Positions 43,240-52,001 of a DNA stretch of 64,000 nucleotides are shown here, piece after piece. Under the pieces are notes generated by a model. It saw only the letters and a list, made by a program, of their open reading frames with translations, ran no database searches and had not been told where the DNA came from. Within the stretch, counting starts at the first letter, position 1. Each line of letters begins with the position of its first letter. Position numbers and translations under genes: made by a program. Source of the DNA: Ruthenibacterium lactatiformans (GTDB taxonomy: Bacteria; Bacillota; Clostridia; Oscillospirales; Ruminococcaceae); assembly GCF_000949455.1 (NCBI RefSeq), contig NZ_JXXK01000001.1, positions 248,001 through 312,000 on the forward strand. Direction: 5' to 3'.

Positions 43240-43882
43240 CCTCCTGTTCTTCCATGAGCTGATTGGTAACTGTTCCGTTGAAAAGGATTCAAAGATATAT
43301 ACAATTTCTCCCAAATTTGGGAAAGGCACCATGCAGAGCTTTGAAGTGATGCCTGGTGCTGAAATTGTTTATAGCAATGTTCATATCACAACTCCAATTC
43401 AAAAAAATATCCAATGTATAGATCGTTTTATTGAAGTCACCTATTGCTTTCATGGGCGAGTGAATATGCTGTTCAGCGACCAGCCGGAGATGATTATGAG
43501 CGACCATTATATTTCTGTTTTCAATGGTGCAAGCCACCTGAAAAGCTGTGATTTTGGAGAAGAACCTTTTGTTGGTGTTTCAGTGGTGGCTTATCTGCCG
43601 CAGATCATAAACAGCCTGAATATCATGCTGGGGACAATCGCGTTTGACGAGGACATGGATTTTCAAGGACTTTTTACAGCGGGCGGATGCTTTATAGCAC
43701 CCGCAACAAAAAGTGTGGAGCATATTTTTACCGAACTGCTCTTGCTGCCGGAACAGTACCGCAATTACCTTATGCGTATTAAAGTCATGGAACTATTGCT
43801 ATACCTGGTTGGCAAAATGGAGTATCGGACAGATTTTGGAATTTCACTATTCCGCAAGGAGGAGATGAATTGTAATGAGTGA
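43220..43882 (+). CDS. AraC-type sensor domain protein lacking a DNA-binding domain
   Basis: A 220-residue protein that reads like the N-terminal ligand-binding half of AraC/PchR-type regulators (SFEVMPGAEIVYSNVHI, HGRVNMLFSDQ, MSDHYISVFNGASH), but ends where helix-turn-helix motifs would begin; the next gene starts inside its last codons. TTG at 43220 has AGGAGG at 7 bp, and an ATG at 43229 is the alternative. It may bind the same ligand as the AraC regulator at the head of the cluster, or be a decaying regulator. Confidence 0.6.
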   Translation: MRRMENDLLFFHELIGNCSVEKDSKIYTISPKFGKGTMQSFEVMPGAEIVYSNVHITTPIQKNIQCIDRFIEVTYCFHGRVNMLFSDQPEMIMSDHYISVFNGASHLKSCDFGEEPFVGVSVVAYLPQIINSLNIMLGTIAFDEDMDFQGLFTAGGCFIAPATKSVEHIFTELLLLPEQYRNYLMRIKVMELLLYLVGKMEYRTDFGISLFRKEEMNCNE

Positions 43883-45614
43883 TGTAAAAGCCCTGTTTGG
43901 ACTAATTGATAAGAGAAATAAGCGCCGCCTGATTGGTGCGGTGATCTGTTGCGTCCTGTCTGTTTTGTGCGGCATCCTGCCCTATTTAGGCGTTTGGGGT
44001 ATTGTGACCTGTTTCCTGGATGAACGGACAGAGAACCTTTTTCAATATGTGTGCCTGATTGCCGCAGCAATCATTTTGAAACATCTGCTGTTTGGAACCG
44101 GCACAAAAATCTCTCACAAGGTAGCCTACCAGACATTGGGGGAAACCCGTAAAAAGCTGTTCCGTAAAATTGCCCGCTTACCAATGGGCTATGTGAAAAC
44201 AACGGCATCCGGGCAGGTCAAAACGATCATTATGGACAATATGGAACAGTTGGAGACATTTTACGCCCATAACATTCCAGAGATTATTTCCGGCCTCGCT
44301 GTACCGCTGTGTATGGAAATCCTGCTGGTGATATTGGACATCAGGGTAGCCGGTATCATGCTGATTCCGGTCGTTCTGTTTATTCTTGTCGGTATTCTTA
44401 TGATTATCGTTCAGATGAAAAAAATGGACGAATTTAATCAGGCGTTTGCCGATGTCAGCGTTAAGACGGTGGAATATGTCAACGGTATGAAAGAACTGAA
44501 GATATTTGCTGCCGACGAATCCACTTATGGCCGCCTGTCAGAAAGCATCCGCACTTACAGCACCGTTGTAACAGAGTGGTTCCAAAGCTGCTTGAAATAT
44601 GTTGCTTTCAATCATACCGACTTAAACAGCAACCTTGTGTTCCTGTTTCCGCTTGCCGGTTTGATGTACCTCTCCGGCAGCGTGACAGCGGCCAGCTATA
44701 TTATGTATCTGTTTATGGGGCTTGCCATGCTGATTCCGTTGGAAACTGTTTCTAATAACTTTGATTATATCGGCATGAACGCCTCTGTTGCAAAAAAGAT
44801 AGACGAAATTCTGAAGCTGGATGAAATGGCGGATACGACCTCAAAGGCAGAACTTGCCGACCACACGATTGCGTTTGAACACGTTACATTTTCCTATGGG
44901 GAAGAACAGCCGGTATTAAAAGATGTCTCATTTACTGTTCCTGACGGAAAAGTAACGGCGCTCGCCGGTGTTTCCGGCAGCGGCAAAAGTACAGCGGCCA
45001 GCCTGATCTGCCGGTTTTGGGATATAACCGAGGGACAGATTTGTATGGGCGGCGTACCGCTGAACCAGATTCCGCTATCCGATCTGATGTCCCAGATTTC
45101 CTTTGTGACCCAGAATACGTTCCTGTTCAAAAAGAGCATCCGGGATAACATTATGATGGGAAACCCAGAGGCCACGGAGGAAGAAATGATGCAGGCAGCC
45201 AAGGATGCCGTATGTCACGACTTTATTATGCGGCTTCCAAAGGGCTATGACACAGTGATAGACAAGGAAACCAAGTTGAGCGGCGGTGAAAAACAGAGAA
45301 TCACATTGGCAAGGGCGATTCTGAAAAATGCGCCGGTCGTGATTCTTGACGAGGCAACGGCTTACATTGATGCCGACAATGAAGATTTACTGCAAAAGGC
45401 GCTAGCTAAATTATCAGAGGGAAAAACCGTACTTGTAATAGCGCACCGTCTTTCCAGTATCAAGGAAGCTGATTCGATTGTGGTTCTGGAACAGGGCAAA
45501 GTGATTGACTGCGGCACACATGATGAATTGATAAACCGTTGCTCCCCGTATCAGGATATGTGGGCGGCCTTTGAACAATCCGATCAATGGAAAATGGGAG
45601 GTGTAAACGCATGA
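43875..45614 (+). CDS. ABC exporter-fold transporter, first subunit
   Basis: A 579-residue protein with six membrane helices (residues 15-300) and a C-terminal ATPase: Walker A GVSGSGKST (about 365), signature KLSGGEKQRITLA, Walker B VVILDEATAYID and the switch His in VIAHRLSS. Together with the next gene it makes a heterodimer. Pairs of this kind in iron clusters (YbtP/YbtQ, IrtA/IrtB) import siderophores despite the exporter fold. That role here is inferred from the DtxR and AraC context. Confidence 0.88.
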   Translation: MSDVKALFGLIDKRNKRRLIGAVICCVLSVLCGILPYLGVWGIVTCFLDERTENLFQYVCLIAAAIILKHLLFGTGTKISHKVAYQTLGETRKKLFRKIARLPMGYVKTTASGQVKTIIMDNMEQLETFYAHNIPEIISGLAVPLCMEILLVILDIRVAGIMLIPVVLFILVGILMIIVQMKKMDEFNQAFADVSVKTVEYVNGMKELKIFAADESTYGRLSESIRTYSTVVTEWFQSCLKYVAFNHTDLNSNLVFLFPLAGLMYLSGSVTAASYIMYLFMGLAMLIPLETVSNNFDYIGMNASVAKKIDEILKLDEMADTTSKAELADHTIAFEHVTFSYGEEQPVLKDVSFTVPDGKVTALAGVSGSGKSTAASLICRFWDITEGQICMGGVPLNQIPLSDLMSQISFVTQNTFLFKKSIRDNIMMGNPEATEEEMMQAAKDAVCHDFIMRLPKGYDTVIDKETKLSGGEKQRITLARAILKNAPVVILDEATAYIDADNEDLLQKALAKLSEGKTVLVIAHRLSSIKEADSIVVLEQGKVIDCGTHDELINRCSPYQDMWAAFEQSDQWKMGGVNA

Positions 45615-47350
45615 TTGCTATGATAAGGAAATTCTTAGACCTTGCAGGCGAGCGCAAAAAGCAGCTTTATCTTGCGTGGCTGTTTCAGGCGTTGACCTCA
45701 ATTTGTGAGGGCGCGATATATTTCATGCTGTTCCTTGCGATAAAAGATATTTTGGGCGGCTCGTTTACAAAGGAAAAACTGATGCAGTATAGCCTTATGT
45801 TTCTGGTCTATACTGTCCTGCATTTTGTTTTTTATTACTTTACGATTGCAAAACAGCGCCCGGTATCTTATGCCATGATGCGGGATGAACGTCTTTCGAT
45901 TGCGGCGAAAATCAAACAGTTTCCGCTCTACTACTTTACAAAAGACAAGATCAGCCAGCTTACATCTTTGTTTACAACTGATTTAAGTTTCGTGGAAATG
46001 AATATCATGGAGATTATTGCCGGTTTCGTTTCCAGCATGATCATGACGGTTGTATTTGCTCTGATGCTGCTTAGTGTGGACTGGCGTATGGCGCTTCTTC
46101 TGTTTGCGGGGATCATCCCCGGCTATATCCTCTACCAGCAGTTTCAAAAGAGCATGGTTCAACTGGGAGAGCAGAAGAAAAATACGCAGGTGGCAATGAT
46201 TGATTCCACGCTGGAATATGTACAGGGCATGGAAACGATCAAGGCATACCGGCTGGAGCAATCTGGTAAGCTCGTGGAGAAGCAGGTGAACGGATATTGC
46301 ACGGCTTCTGACCGTTATGAAGCGACGCTGACGAATTGGAGCATGGGTTATAAAATCTGCCTGAATCTGGGCCTGTTTTTGAGTTTGGGTGTTGGCATTG
46401 CAATGGTTCGTTCTGGTTCATTAGCCCCGGCAACCTATTTGTTTTTTGCAATCATGGGTATTATTTTTTACCGTCCGCTGGAAGCTCTGATGGGTTCCTT
46501 TGCCATGATGAATCTTGCAAACGCATCGTTGGATAATATAGCAGAAATCAACAACCTGCCGACCGAAAATGAAAAACAGGGAACTACACAGTTTGCAGAT
46601 ACACAAGCCGATGTACGGTTTGAAAATGTATCGTTTAGCTATGATGGAAAGCGTGACGCAGTTAGTCATGTAAGTTTTTCAGCTAAACCCGGAACGATCA
46701 CTGCATTGGTGGGTCCTTCTGGAAGCGGCAAATCCACTCTCCTTAATTTAATTCCGGGATTCGTGACGCCGAAAAACGGGCGGATTCTGTTGAATGGGAA
46801 AGATGCGGCAACATTAAAGCATAGTGATCTGGTGCGTCATGTGAGTGTCGTTTTTCAGGAAGTATATCTTTTTCAGGATACCATGATGAATAATATCCGA
46901 ATGGGAAACCAGAGCGCAACGGACGAGCAGGTGGTAGAGGCGGCAAAAAAGGCTCACTGTCACGAATTTATAGAAAAGCTCCCACAGGGCTATCAAACGG
47001 TTATCAGCGAGGGCGGCGCAAGCCTTTCCGGTGGAGAGCGTCAGCGCGTCGCTATTGCGAGGGCAATTTTGAAAGATTCCCCGATCATTCTTTTAGATGA
47101 GGCGCTGTCCAGTCTGGATGCCGAAAATGCCGTAGCAATACAGAAGGGCATAGAAGAAATGATTAAGGGCAAGACGGTGTTCCTTGTATCACACACTTTG
47201 TCCTATATCCAAAATTCAGATCAGATACTTGTCCTATCTGACGGCATATTGCAAGGCTGTGGGAAACATGAAGAACTGTTGCAGACCGTGCCGCTTTATC
47301 AAACTATGTGGGAAAAAGAGAAATCTATTAAAAACTGGAAGCTGGCATAA
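45611..47350 (+). CDS. ABC exporter-fold transporter, second subunit
   Basis: A 579-residue partner of the preceding protein: six membrane helices, Walker A GPSGSGKST (about 370), signature SLSGGERQRVAIA, Walker B IILLDEALSSLD and LVSHTLS. The start overlaps the stop of the first subunit (ATGA), and its own stop overlaps the repressor start (TAATG), so all three are tightly coupled. Confidence 0.88.
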   Translation: MIAMIRKFLDLAGERKKQLYLAWLFQALTSICEGAIYFMLFLAIKDILGGSFTKEKLMQYSLMFLVYTVLHFVFYYFTIAKQRPVSYAMMRDERLSIAAKIKQFPLYYFTKDKISQLTSLFTTDLSFVEMNIMEIIAGFVSSMIMTVVFALMLLSVDWRMALLLFAGIIPGYILYQQFQKSMVQLGEQKKNTQVAMIDSTLEYVQGMETIKAYRLEQSGKLVEKQVNGYCTASDRYEATLTNWSMGYKICLNLGLFLSLGVGIAMVRSGSLAPATYLFFAIMGIIFYRPLEALMGSFAMMNLANASLDNIAEINNLPTENEKQGTTQFADTQADVRFENVSFSYDGKRDAVSHVSFSAKPGTITALVGPSGSGKSTLLNLIPGFVTPKNGRILLNGKDAATLKHSDLVRHVSVVFQEVYLFQDTMMNNIRMGNQSATDEQVVEAAKKAHCHEFIEKLPQGYQTVISEGGASLSGGERQRVAIARAILKDSPIILLDEALSSLDAENAVAIQKGIEEMIKGKTVFLVSHTLSYIQNSDQILVLSDGILQGCGKHEELLQTVPLYQTMWEKEKSIKNWKLA

Positions 47351-47733
47351 TGAGCAGCAAGAACAAACTTCATGCGTCCGGGGAGGACTACCTGGAAACC
47401 ATCCTTGTTCTCCAAAAGAAACGCGGTATGGTACGCTCCGTAGATGTGGCCCGGCACATGGAGGTGTCAAAGCCCAGCGTGTGCCATGCAGTGGCTATCT
47501 TGCGGGACGGCGGCTTTCTCACTATGGACGAAGATCACTTTCTCCATCTGACCGATGTGGGCCGCGAGGTAGCCGAAAAAATCTACGAGCGTCACTGCTT
47601 CTTTACCGAGCAGCTTATCGCCGCAGGCGTTGACCCCAGGACTGCGGAGGCTGACGCCTGCCGGATTGAACACATCATCAGCGATGAGAGCTTTTCACGG
47701 CTGAAAGAGGCAGCCGAACAGGAACAAACCTAA
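47350..47733 (+). CDS. DtxR-type metal-dependent repressor of the nested element
   Basis: A 127-residue DtxR-family protein: winged helix (GMVRSVDVARHMEVSKPSVCHAVAILR) and metal domain with ACRIEH, matching the Cys-x-x-Glu-His ligands of iron-type DtxR. It is clearly related to, but not the same as, the chromosomal protein at 12126-12512. It is the last gene of the uptake operon, so repression of the operon's TTAG-N6-CTAA site would also be self-repression. Confidence 0.87.
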   Translation: MSSKNKLHASGEDYLETILVLQKKRGMVRSVDVARHMEVSKPSVCHAVAILRDGGFLTMDEDHFLHLTDVGREVAEKIYERHCFFTEQLIAAGVDPRTAEADACRIEHIISDESFSRLKEAAEQEQT

Positions 47734-47931
47734 ACCAAATAAGACAAGCGATCCTGCCCCGCAAGACGGGGAAAGAAAAAAACCGTTGCAGGGCAGGCAG
47801 CTTCGTGCGCCCATAATGGATTTTCCGGGTACTGCGGCGGTTTTGAGTAACATCAAGGCCGCCGTTCCTTATGCCCTCAACAAAGGAGTGACGACTACAC
47901 GCTGACACGGCGGCTTTAGGAGGGAACCGCC

Positions 47932-48018
47932 ATGAAGCACATTGACCGCCGACAAATTCAGACGATATTTCACTACCGTCAAAAAAAGCCCAGTCAACGA
48001 ACAGGCCCCGTCTGGTAG
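47932..48018 (+). CDS. Possible 28-residue basic peptide
   Basis: ATG behind AGGAGG at about 7 bp; the peptide is basic (start MKHIDRRQIQTIFHYRQ) and ends before the terminator at 48063. It could be a leader peptide or the remains of a longer gene. Confidence 0.3.
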   Translation: MKHIDRRQIQTIFHYRQKKPSQRTGPVW

Positions 48019-48062
48019 CCGGTGCGAAAATTGTCATTCTGTAAGTGAATATTGGAGTTTTT

Positions 48063-48099
48063 GCGCTCGAATAGCTTTTTGCTGTCCGGGCGCTTTTTT
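48063..48099 (+). terminator. Terminator before the sigma-like genes
   Basis: GCGCTCG pairs with CGGGCGC and an inner ATAGC with GCTGT around TTTTT; six T follow. Confidence 0.8.
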
Positions 48100-48210
48100 G
48101 TCCCTATGGAGCCGGAACATCGGGCCAGCATGGCCCGAACCCTGGCCCCAGTGCCGCGCCCCGCCGCCTCATTCAGATTTACCCAAAAAATCTGAATGGA
48201 GGAAAGGCAG

Positions 48211-48624
48211 ATGGAAGTTACCATCAATTATAACGGACAAGCTGTAGCCGTGGAGGTTACGCTGGAAGTCTATGAATTTCTTGACCGGGCCGATCATAAA
48301 ACGGAGAACCTCTTCCATGAACAGCGGCGGCATTGGGATGGCCGGGAGTTTGACGAGTACATCATTACCACCGAGGGTGTAGGGGTCTACGGCGAAACGC
48401 CGGAGGAATACCTTTGCCGCATGGAAACGCTGCATGAGCTGATGGCTGTTCTGGACACCTGTACCGAGGCCCAGCGCCGCCGGTTCCTGCTCTATGCGCT
48501 TGACGGGCTGAGCCTTGCAGAGATCGGTGTACTGTGCGGCTGCTCCAAAGTGGCTGTTTATCAAAGTGTGGAGGCGGTCAGAAAAAAATTTATAAATTTC
48601 TTTGAGAACAGGCTTAACGAATGA
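48211..48624 (+). CDS. Sigma-70 region 4-like protein (first of three)
   Basis: A 137-residue protein whose last 60 residues hold a sigma-factor-type helix-turn-helix (AQRRRFLLYALDGLSLAEIGVLCGCSKVAVYQSVEAVRKKF). The N-terminal part (ITINYN-like strand, then HEQRRHWDGREFDEY) is typical of small sigma-like proteins on Clostridia transposons. The start at 48211 has GGAGG upstream. It may control the mobilization genes downstream. Confidence 0.75.
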   Translation: MEVTINYNGQAVAVEVTLEVYEFLDRADHKTENLFHEQRRHWDGREFDEYIITTEGVGVYGETPEEYLCRMETLHELMAVLDTCTEAQRRRFLLYALDGLSLAEIGVLCGCSKVAVYQSVEAVRKKFINFFENRLNE

Positions 48625-48727
48625 CCTGTTTTCTGGCTACCAAGTGAAAGGGATCATTTCCCTTATCTCAGCGAGGGGCGGACAGCGGACGAGCTGTCCG
48701 CCTCTCCGATTTTCAGGAGGTAAGCCT

Positions 48728-49180
48728 ATGAAAACAATCAATCTGCGGTGGATGTATCCCCACTACCGGCATGACGAGTTTGTGGATGTTACGGACGAAG
48801 TATGGGCAGCGATGTATCAGGCCAAGCGGGAGATGGAGAACTATGAGCGTCGGAAAGTCTACCACCGCGCCTACTACTCTCTGGACGCATACAGCTGGCT
48901 GGAAAATTACGCACTGGAACACAGCAGATCGCCGGAAGATATTTTGCTGGAACGAGAAGAAATGACCACCCGCCTATACCTGATTGCAGCTCTGCCGGTG
49001 GCTCTGGCTCATGCCACTCCGACACAGGCCCGCCGTGTTCACGCCTACTACATTGCCGGTATCAAGCAGCCAGAAATCGCCCGGAGAGAGGGCATCCACA
49101 GCAGCAAGGTCAGCGTTGCCATCCGTCGAGGTCTGCGGAATATGCGCAGCTGCTATGATGACCTTTTTCAAACAGAGTGA
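48728..49180 (+). CDS. Sigma-70-like protein (second of three)
   Basis: A 150-residue protein starting MKTINLRWMYPHYRHDEFVDV, with YHRAYYSLDAYSWLENYAL and a C-terminal helix-turn-helix (TQARRVHAYYIAGIKQPEIARREG). AGGAGG lies about 8 bp upstream. It is clearly related to the next gene, so the two arose by duplication. Confidence 0.75.
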   Translation: MKTINLRWMYPHYRHDEFVDVTDEVWAAMYQAKREMENYERRKVYHRAYYSLDAYSWLENYALEHSRSPEDILLEREEMTTRLYLIAALPVALAHATPTQARRVHAYYIAGIKQPEIARREGIHSSKVSVAIRRGLRNMRSCYDDLFQTE

Positions 49181-49190
49181 GGGCGTGCCT

Positions 49191-49652
49191 ATGCAGACCA
49201 TCAATCTCAAACAATATTATCCATTTTGCAAAGAGGACATTTTTGTGGAGGTGTCCGATGAGATCGTCGAAGCGTTTCTTCTGGACAAGAGAGCCGAGGC
49301 CGCCAGAGATCGCAAGATGTTCCGGTATAAGGCGTTTTATTCCCTCGATTGTAACGATGGAATCGAAAATGCCGCCATCGGCTGGGCGCAGCCATCGCCG
49401 GAGGACTACCTGATAGAAAAAGAAGAATTAGCCGAATACGAAGAACTGATACGGCGATTGTACGAAGCCATTTCCTCCCTGCCGCCTATGCAGGCTCGCC
49501 GTGTCCACGCCCGCTATATGCTGGGTATGAAAGTGAAAGATATTGCCGCAATGGAGGGTATCACGCCATCACAGGCGGGAAAATCCATCCATGCCGCACT
49601 GCGGAGGCTGCGCCGGTACTTTGCTCGACAGAAATGGACGGTCAATCTATGA
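49191..49652 (+). CDS. Sigma-70-like protein (third of three)
   Basis: A 153-residue relative of the preceding gene (MQTINLKQYYPFCKEDIFVEV, YKAFYSLDCNDGIENAAI, then MQARRVHARYMLGMKVKDIAAMEG). It begins 11 bp after the stop of the second copy. Region 4-type DNA binding is probable; promoter choice is unknown. Confidence 0.75.
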   Translation: MQTINLKQYYPFCKEDIFVEVSDEIVEAFLLDKRAEAARDRKMFRYKAFYSLDCNDGIENAAIGWAQPSPEDYLIEKEELAEYEELIRRLYEAISSLPPMQARRVHARYMLGMKVKDIAAMEGITPSQAGKSIHAALRRLRRYFARQKWTVNL

Positions 49653-49680
49653 GTATTTTCAAAGAAAAGAGGTGCCTGAC

Positions 49681-49971
49681 ATGAACGAAAAAATTACAGC
49701 CCACCCCCAAAAAGAAGAACGGGAGAAAGTCCTGAAGGAGATTCGGCAGCTTGAAAACCGAAAGAAGATTTTGGAGAACAAGCAGCGGAACGAAGAACGC
49801 AGGGTTCGCACCCGCCGCCTGATTGAGCGCGGGGCCATTTTGGAGGGCATTTTCCCTCTGGCCCTCGACCTTCCCGGCGTAGAGGTCAAGGCGTTCCTGA
49901 TTGCCCTGTCCCATCTTCCGGGGGCTGTGGAATTGACTGCAAACCTGCCAAAATCCGGGGACACGCCATAA
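49681..49971 (+). CDS. DUF3847-family protein
   Basis: A 96-residue protein with a Lys/Glu/Arg-rich coiled coil (residues 10-50: ERKV-type repeats, RKKILENKQRNEERRVRTRRL) and the tail AILEGIFPLALDLPGVEVKAFL. It is found next to MobA/MobL relaxases on Clostridia elements and is probably a relaxosome accessory protein, inferred from place only. Confidence 0.7.
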   Translation: MNEKITAHPQKEEREKVLKEIRQLENRKKILENKQRNEERRVRTRRLIERGAILEGIFPLALDLPGVEVKAFLIALSHLPGAVELTANLPKSGDTP

Positions 49972-49973
49972 GT

Positions 49974-50019
49974 CCCTTGTTTACAAGGGCGCACTTATAC
50001 ACCGTTGCCGGTGCTGTGC
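49974..50019 (-). other. Origin of transfer (oriT), IncQ-like nick core
   Basis: The minus strand reads TAAGTGCGCCCT (49997-49986), equal to the known nick region of RSF1010/R1162 (cut between G and C). It lies in the inverted repeat AGGGCGCAC/GTGCGCCCT (49986-50019 or so) and beside CCCTTGT/ACAAGGG (49974-49989), directly upstream of the relaxase. Confidence 0.75.
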
Positions 50020-50157
50020 GCCCTGCCGGGGGCGTTGCGTACTTCGTCCGCGATGGGAAGCTACGCTCCCCAAACCCCTTGTGCGCTCTGCGCAGCCAGA
50101 CACCCGCTTTGCGTTTGTCCGGCTCCACAGAGCCTGTTATTCCCTCATTGAAAGGAG

Positions 50158-51603
50158 GTGTTCCCCATAGATTTCTGTCATATCCCCGTCAGTATCATCA
50201 AGCGCAGCGCGGGCCGTTCTGCTGTTGCCGCAGCTGCTTACCGCAGCGGAACCAAGCTGACAAATGAATGGGACGGAATGACCCACGACTACACCCGGAA
50301 AGGCGGCATTGTCCATGCGGAGATCATGCTGCCTGCCCACGCGCCGCCGGAATTTGCAGACCGATCTATCCTCTGGAACAGCGTGGAGCAAATCGAGAAA
50401 ACAAGGGACAGCCAGCTTGCCCGCGAGATCGAAGCAGCCCTGCCCCGTGAACTGTCCGGCGAACAGCAGCTTGCCCTTGTCCGGTCCTATGTGAAGGACA
50501 ACTTTGTGGACAAGGGGATGTGCGCCGATTTTGCTATCCATGACAAGGGAACCGGCAACCCTCATGTCCATATCATGCTGACGCTCCGGCCTCTGAAAGA
50601 AAATGGACAGTGGGGCGCAAAGTGCCGCAAGGCATACGATCTGGACGAGAATGGACAGCGTATCCCGGATGGGAAAGGCGGCTGGAAAAATCATCGTGAG
50701 GATACAACCGATTGGAACGATAAAGGAAATGTGGAGATTTGGCGGGCAGCGTGGGCAGCCTACACCAACCGGGCGCTGGAATCTGCCGGTAGACCGGAGC
50801 GCATTGACCACCGCAGCTACAAGCGGCAGGGCATTGATAAAATCCCCTCTGTCCATCTGGGGCCAGCCGCCAGCCAAATGGAAAAGCGCGGCATCCGCAC
50901 CGACAAGGGCGAAGTAAACCGGCAGATCGCCGCCGACAACAAGCTGCTGAAAGAAATCAAAGCCCGCATTACCCGTCTTTATCTCTGGTCGAAAGACGAA
51001 GCGGAAAAACCACAAACGCAGCAAAGCAGCTTGATCGCCTTGTGGAAAGCCCAGCAGCAGTTGAACGCTCCCCGCACCCGCACCGGCAAAATCCGGGCTT
51101 TGCAGGAAAGCGCTGCACTATTCAGCTTTTTGCAGGCAAACGGCATCCAGTCTATGCAGCAGCTTCATGAAAAAATCGCTGATATGAACAGCTGTTACTA
51201 TGACCTGCGGGGAAAGATCGTCAAGGCTGAGCGCCGGATCGCCATTCTTACCGAACGCGGGGAGATGTGGGAACAGTACAACCAGTACAAGTCCATCCAC
51301 AAGCAGCTTGCCAAAGTAAAGCCGGAAAAACGGGAACAGTTTGAACAGCGCCACAGCCGGGAACTGATTCTGTATGACGCAGCGGCCCGGTATCTGAAAG
51401 AACTGAAAGACAGCGGCGAGGCAATCACCCCGAAGGCATGGCAGTGGGAGATCGACCAGCTGACCGCCGGAAAGCAGACGGACACGCTTGCCATGAAATC
51501 CATGAGGGAGGATTTGAAAGCAGTGGAACGGCTCCGCAAAACCGCCGAGCAGCTGTCCCGACAGGAAAGGGACAAGTCTCACGACCGTGGACCGGAGCGG
51601 TAA
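50158..51603 (+). CDS. MobA/MobL relaxase (MobQ family)
   Basis: Cuts oriT and leads the strand into the recipient. The 481-residue protein has the MobQ N-terminal domain with AAAAYRSG (probable catalytic Tyr near residue 27), the metal-binding His pair in GNPHVHIMLTLRPL near 140, and a coiled C-terminal half. The start is uncertain: the GTG at 50158 touches the AGGAGG, whereas an ATA at 50167 has normal spacing and would give IDFCHIPVSII as the first residues. It has no VirB-type genes of its own, so it would use a helper such as an intact ICE. Confidence 0.92.
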   Translation: MFPIDFCHIPVSIIKRSAGRSAVAAAAYRSGTKLTNEWDGMTHDYTRKGGIVHAEIMLPAHAPPEFADRSILWNSVEQIEKTRDSQLAREIEAALPRELSGEQQLALVRSYVKDNFVDKGMCADFAIHDKGTGNPHVHIMLTLRPLKENGQWGAKCRKAYDLDENGQRIPDGKGGWKNHREDTTDWNDKGNVEIWRAAWAAYTNRALESAGRPERIDHRSYKRQGIDKIPSVHLGPAASQMEKRGIRTDKGEVNRQIAADNKLLKEIKARITRLYLWSKDEAEKPQTQQSSLIALWKAQQQLNAPRTRTGKIRALQESAALFSFLQANGIQSMQQLHEKIADMNSCYYDLRGKIVKAERRIAILTERGEMWEQYNQYKSIHKQLAKVKPEKREQFEQRHSRELILYDAAARYLKELKDSGEAITPKAWQWEIDQLTAGKQTDTLAMKSMREDLKAVERLRKTAEQLSRQERDKSHDRGPER

Positions 51604-51710
51604 AGGCTACCGCGTTTTGGCGTACCCCTGTCAAGTGCGTCGCGTTTCACGACATACCTTTGCATACAGAAAAACCGCCGTACAGGTTTCCCCATACGGC
51701 GGCAGACTGT

Positions 51711-52001
51711 TTATTTGCCGAACAAGTCGCTGTGTGTGCCGGTGCGGGCCAGCGTCAGCACCAGAACATCATCCTCTATGCGATAGACAAGCAGCCAGTC
51801 CGGGAGAATATGACATTCCCGATGGCCTGCCCAATCGCCGGACAGGTCATGGTCGCGGTTTTTATCCGGCAGCGGCTCGCCCATTGCCAGCAATGCTACG
51901 ACCTGCTCCAGCAGCTCAATCTTCAAGCCACGCTTGATGGCTCGTTTGTAGTCCTTTTTGAAACTGGTCGTGTACTTGACGGTATATTTGGTTTCTTTCA
52001 T
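51711..52001 (-). CDS. YafQ-family mRNA interferase toxin
   Basis: A 96-residue RelE/YafQ-like toxin, expected to cut mRNA on ribosomes. Family features: YTTSFKKDYKRAIKRG at the start, LPDKNRDHDLSGDWAGHRECHI and the catalytic-region LVYRIEDDVLVLTLARTGTHSDLF. Its ATG overlaps the antitoxin stop by 4 bp. Confidence 0.92.
   Translation of the reverse strand: MKETKYTVKYTTSFKKDYKRAIKRGLKIELLEQVVALLAMGEPLPDKNRDHDLSGDWAGHRECHILPDWLLVYRIEDDVLVLTLARTGTHSDLFGK

Larger units (their letters stand above)
47734..48210 (+). other. Structured noncoding stretch between the uptake operon and the mobilization genes
   Basis: Apart from one short frame at 47932-48018, no gene is supported. Three strong hairpins are seen: CCTGCCC/GGGCAGG (about 47751-47796), GGCGGTTTTGA/TCAAGGCCGCC (about 47834-47861) and the terminator at 48063-48099. 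It may hold an RNA regulator. Confidence 0.45.
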
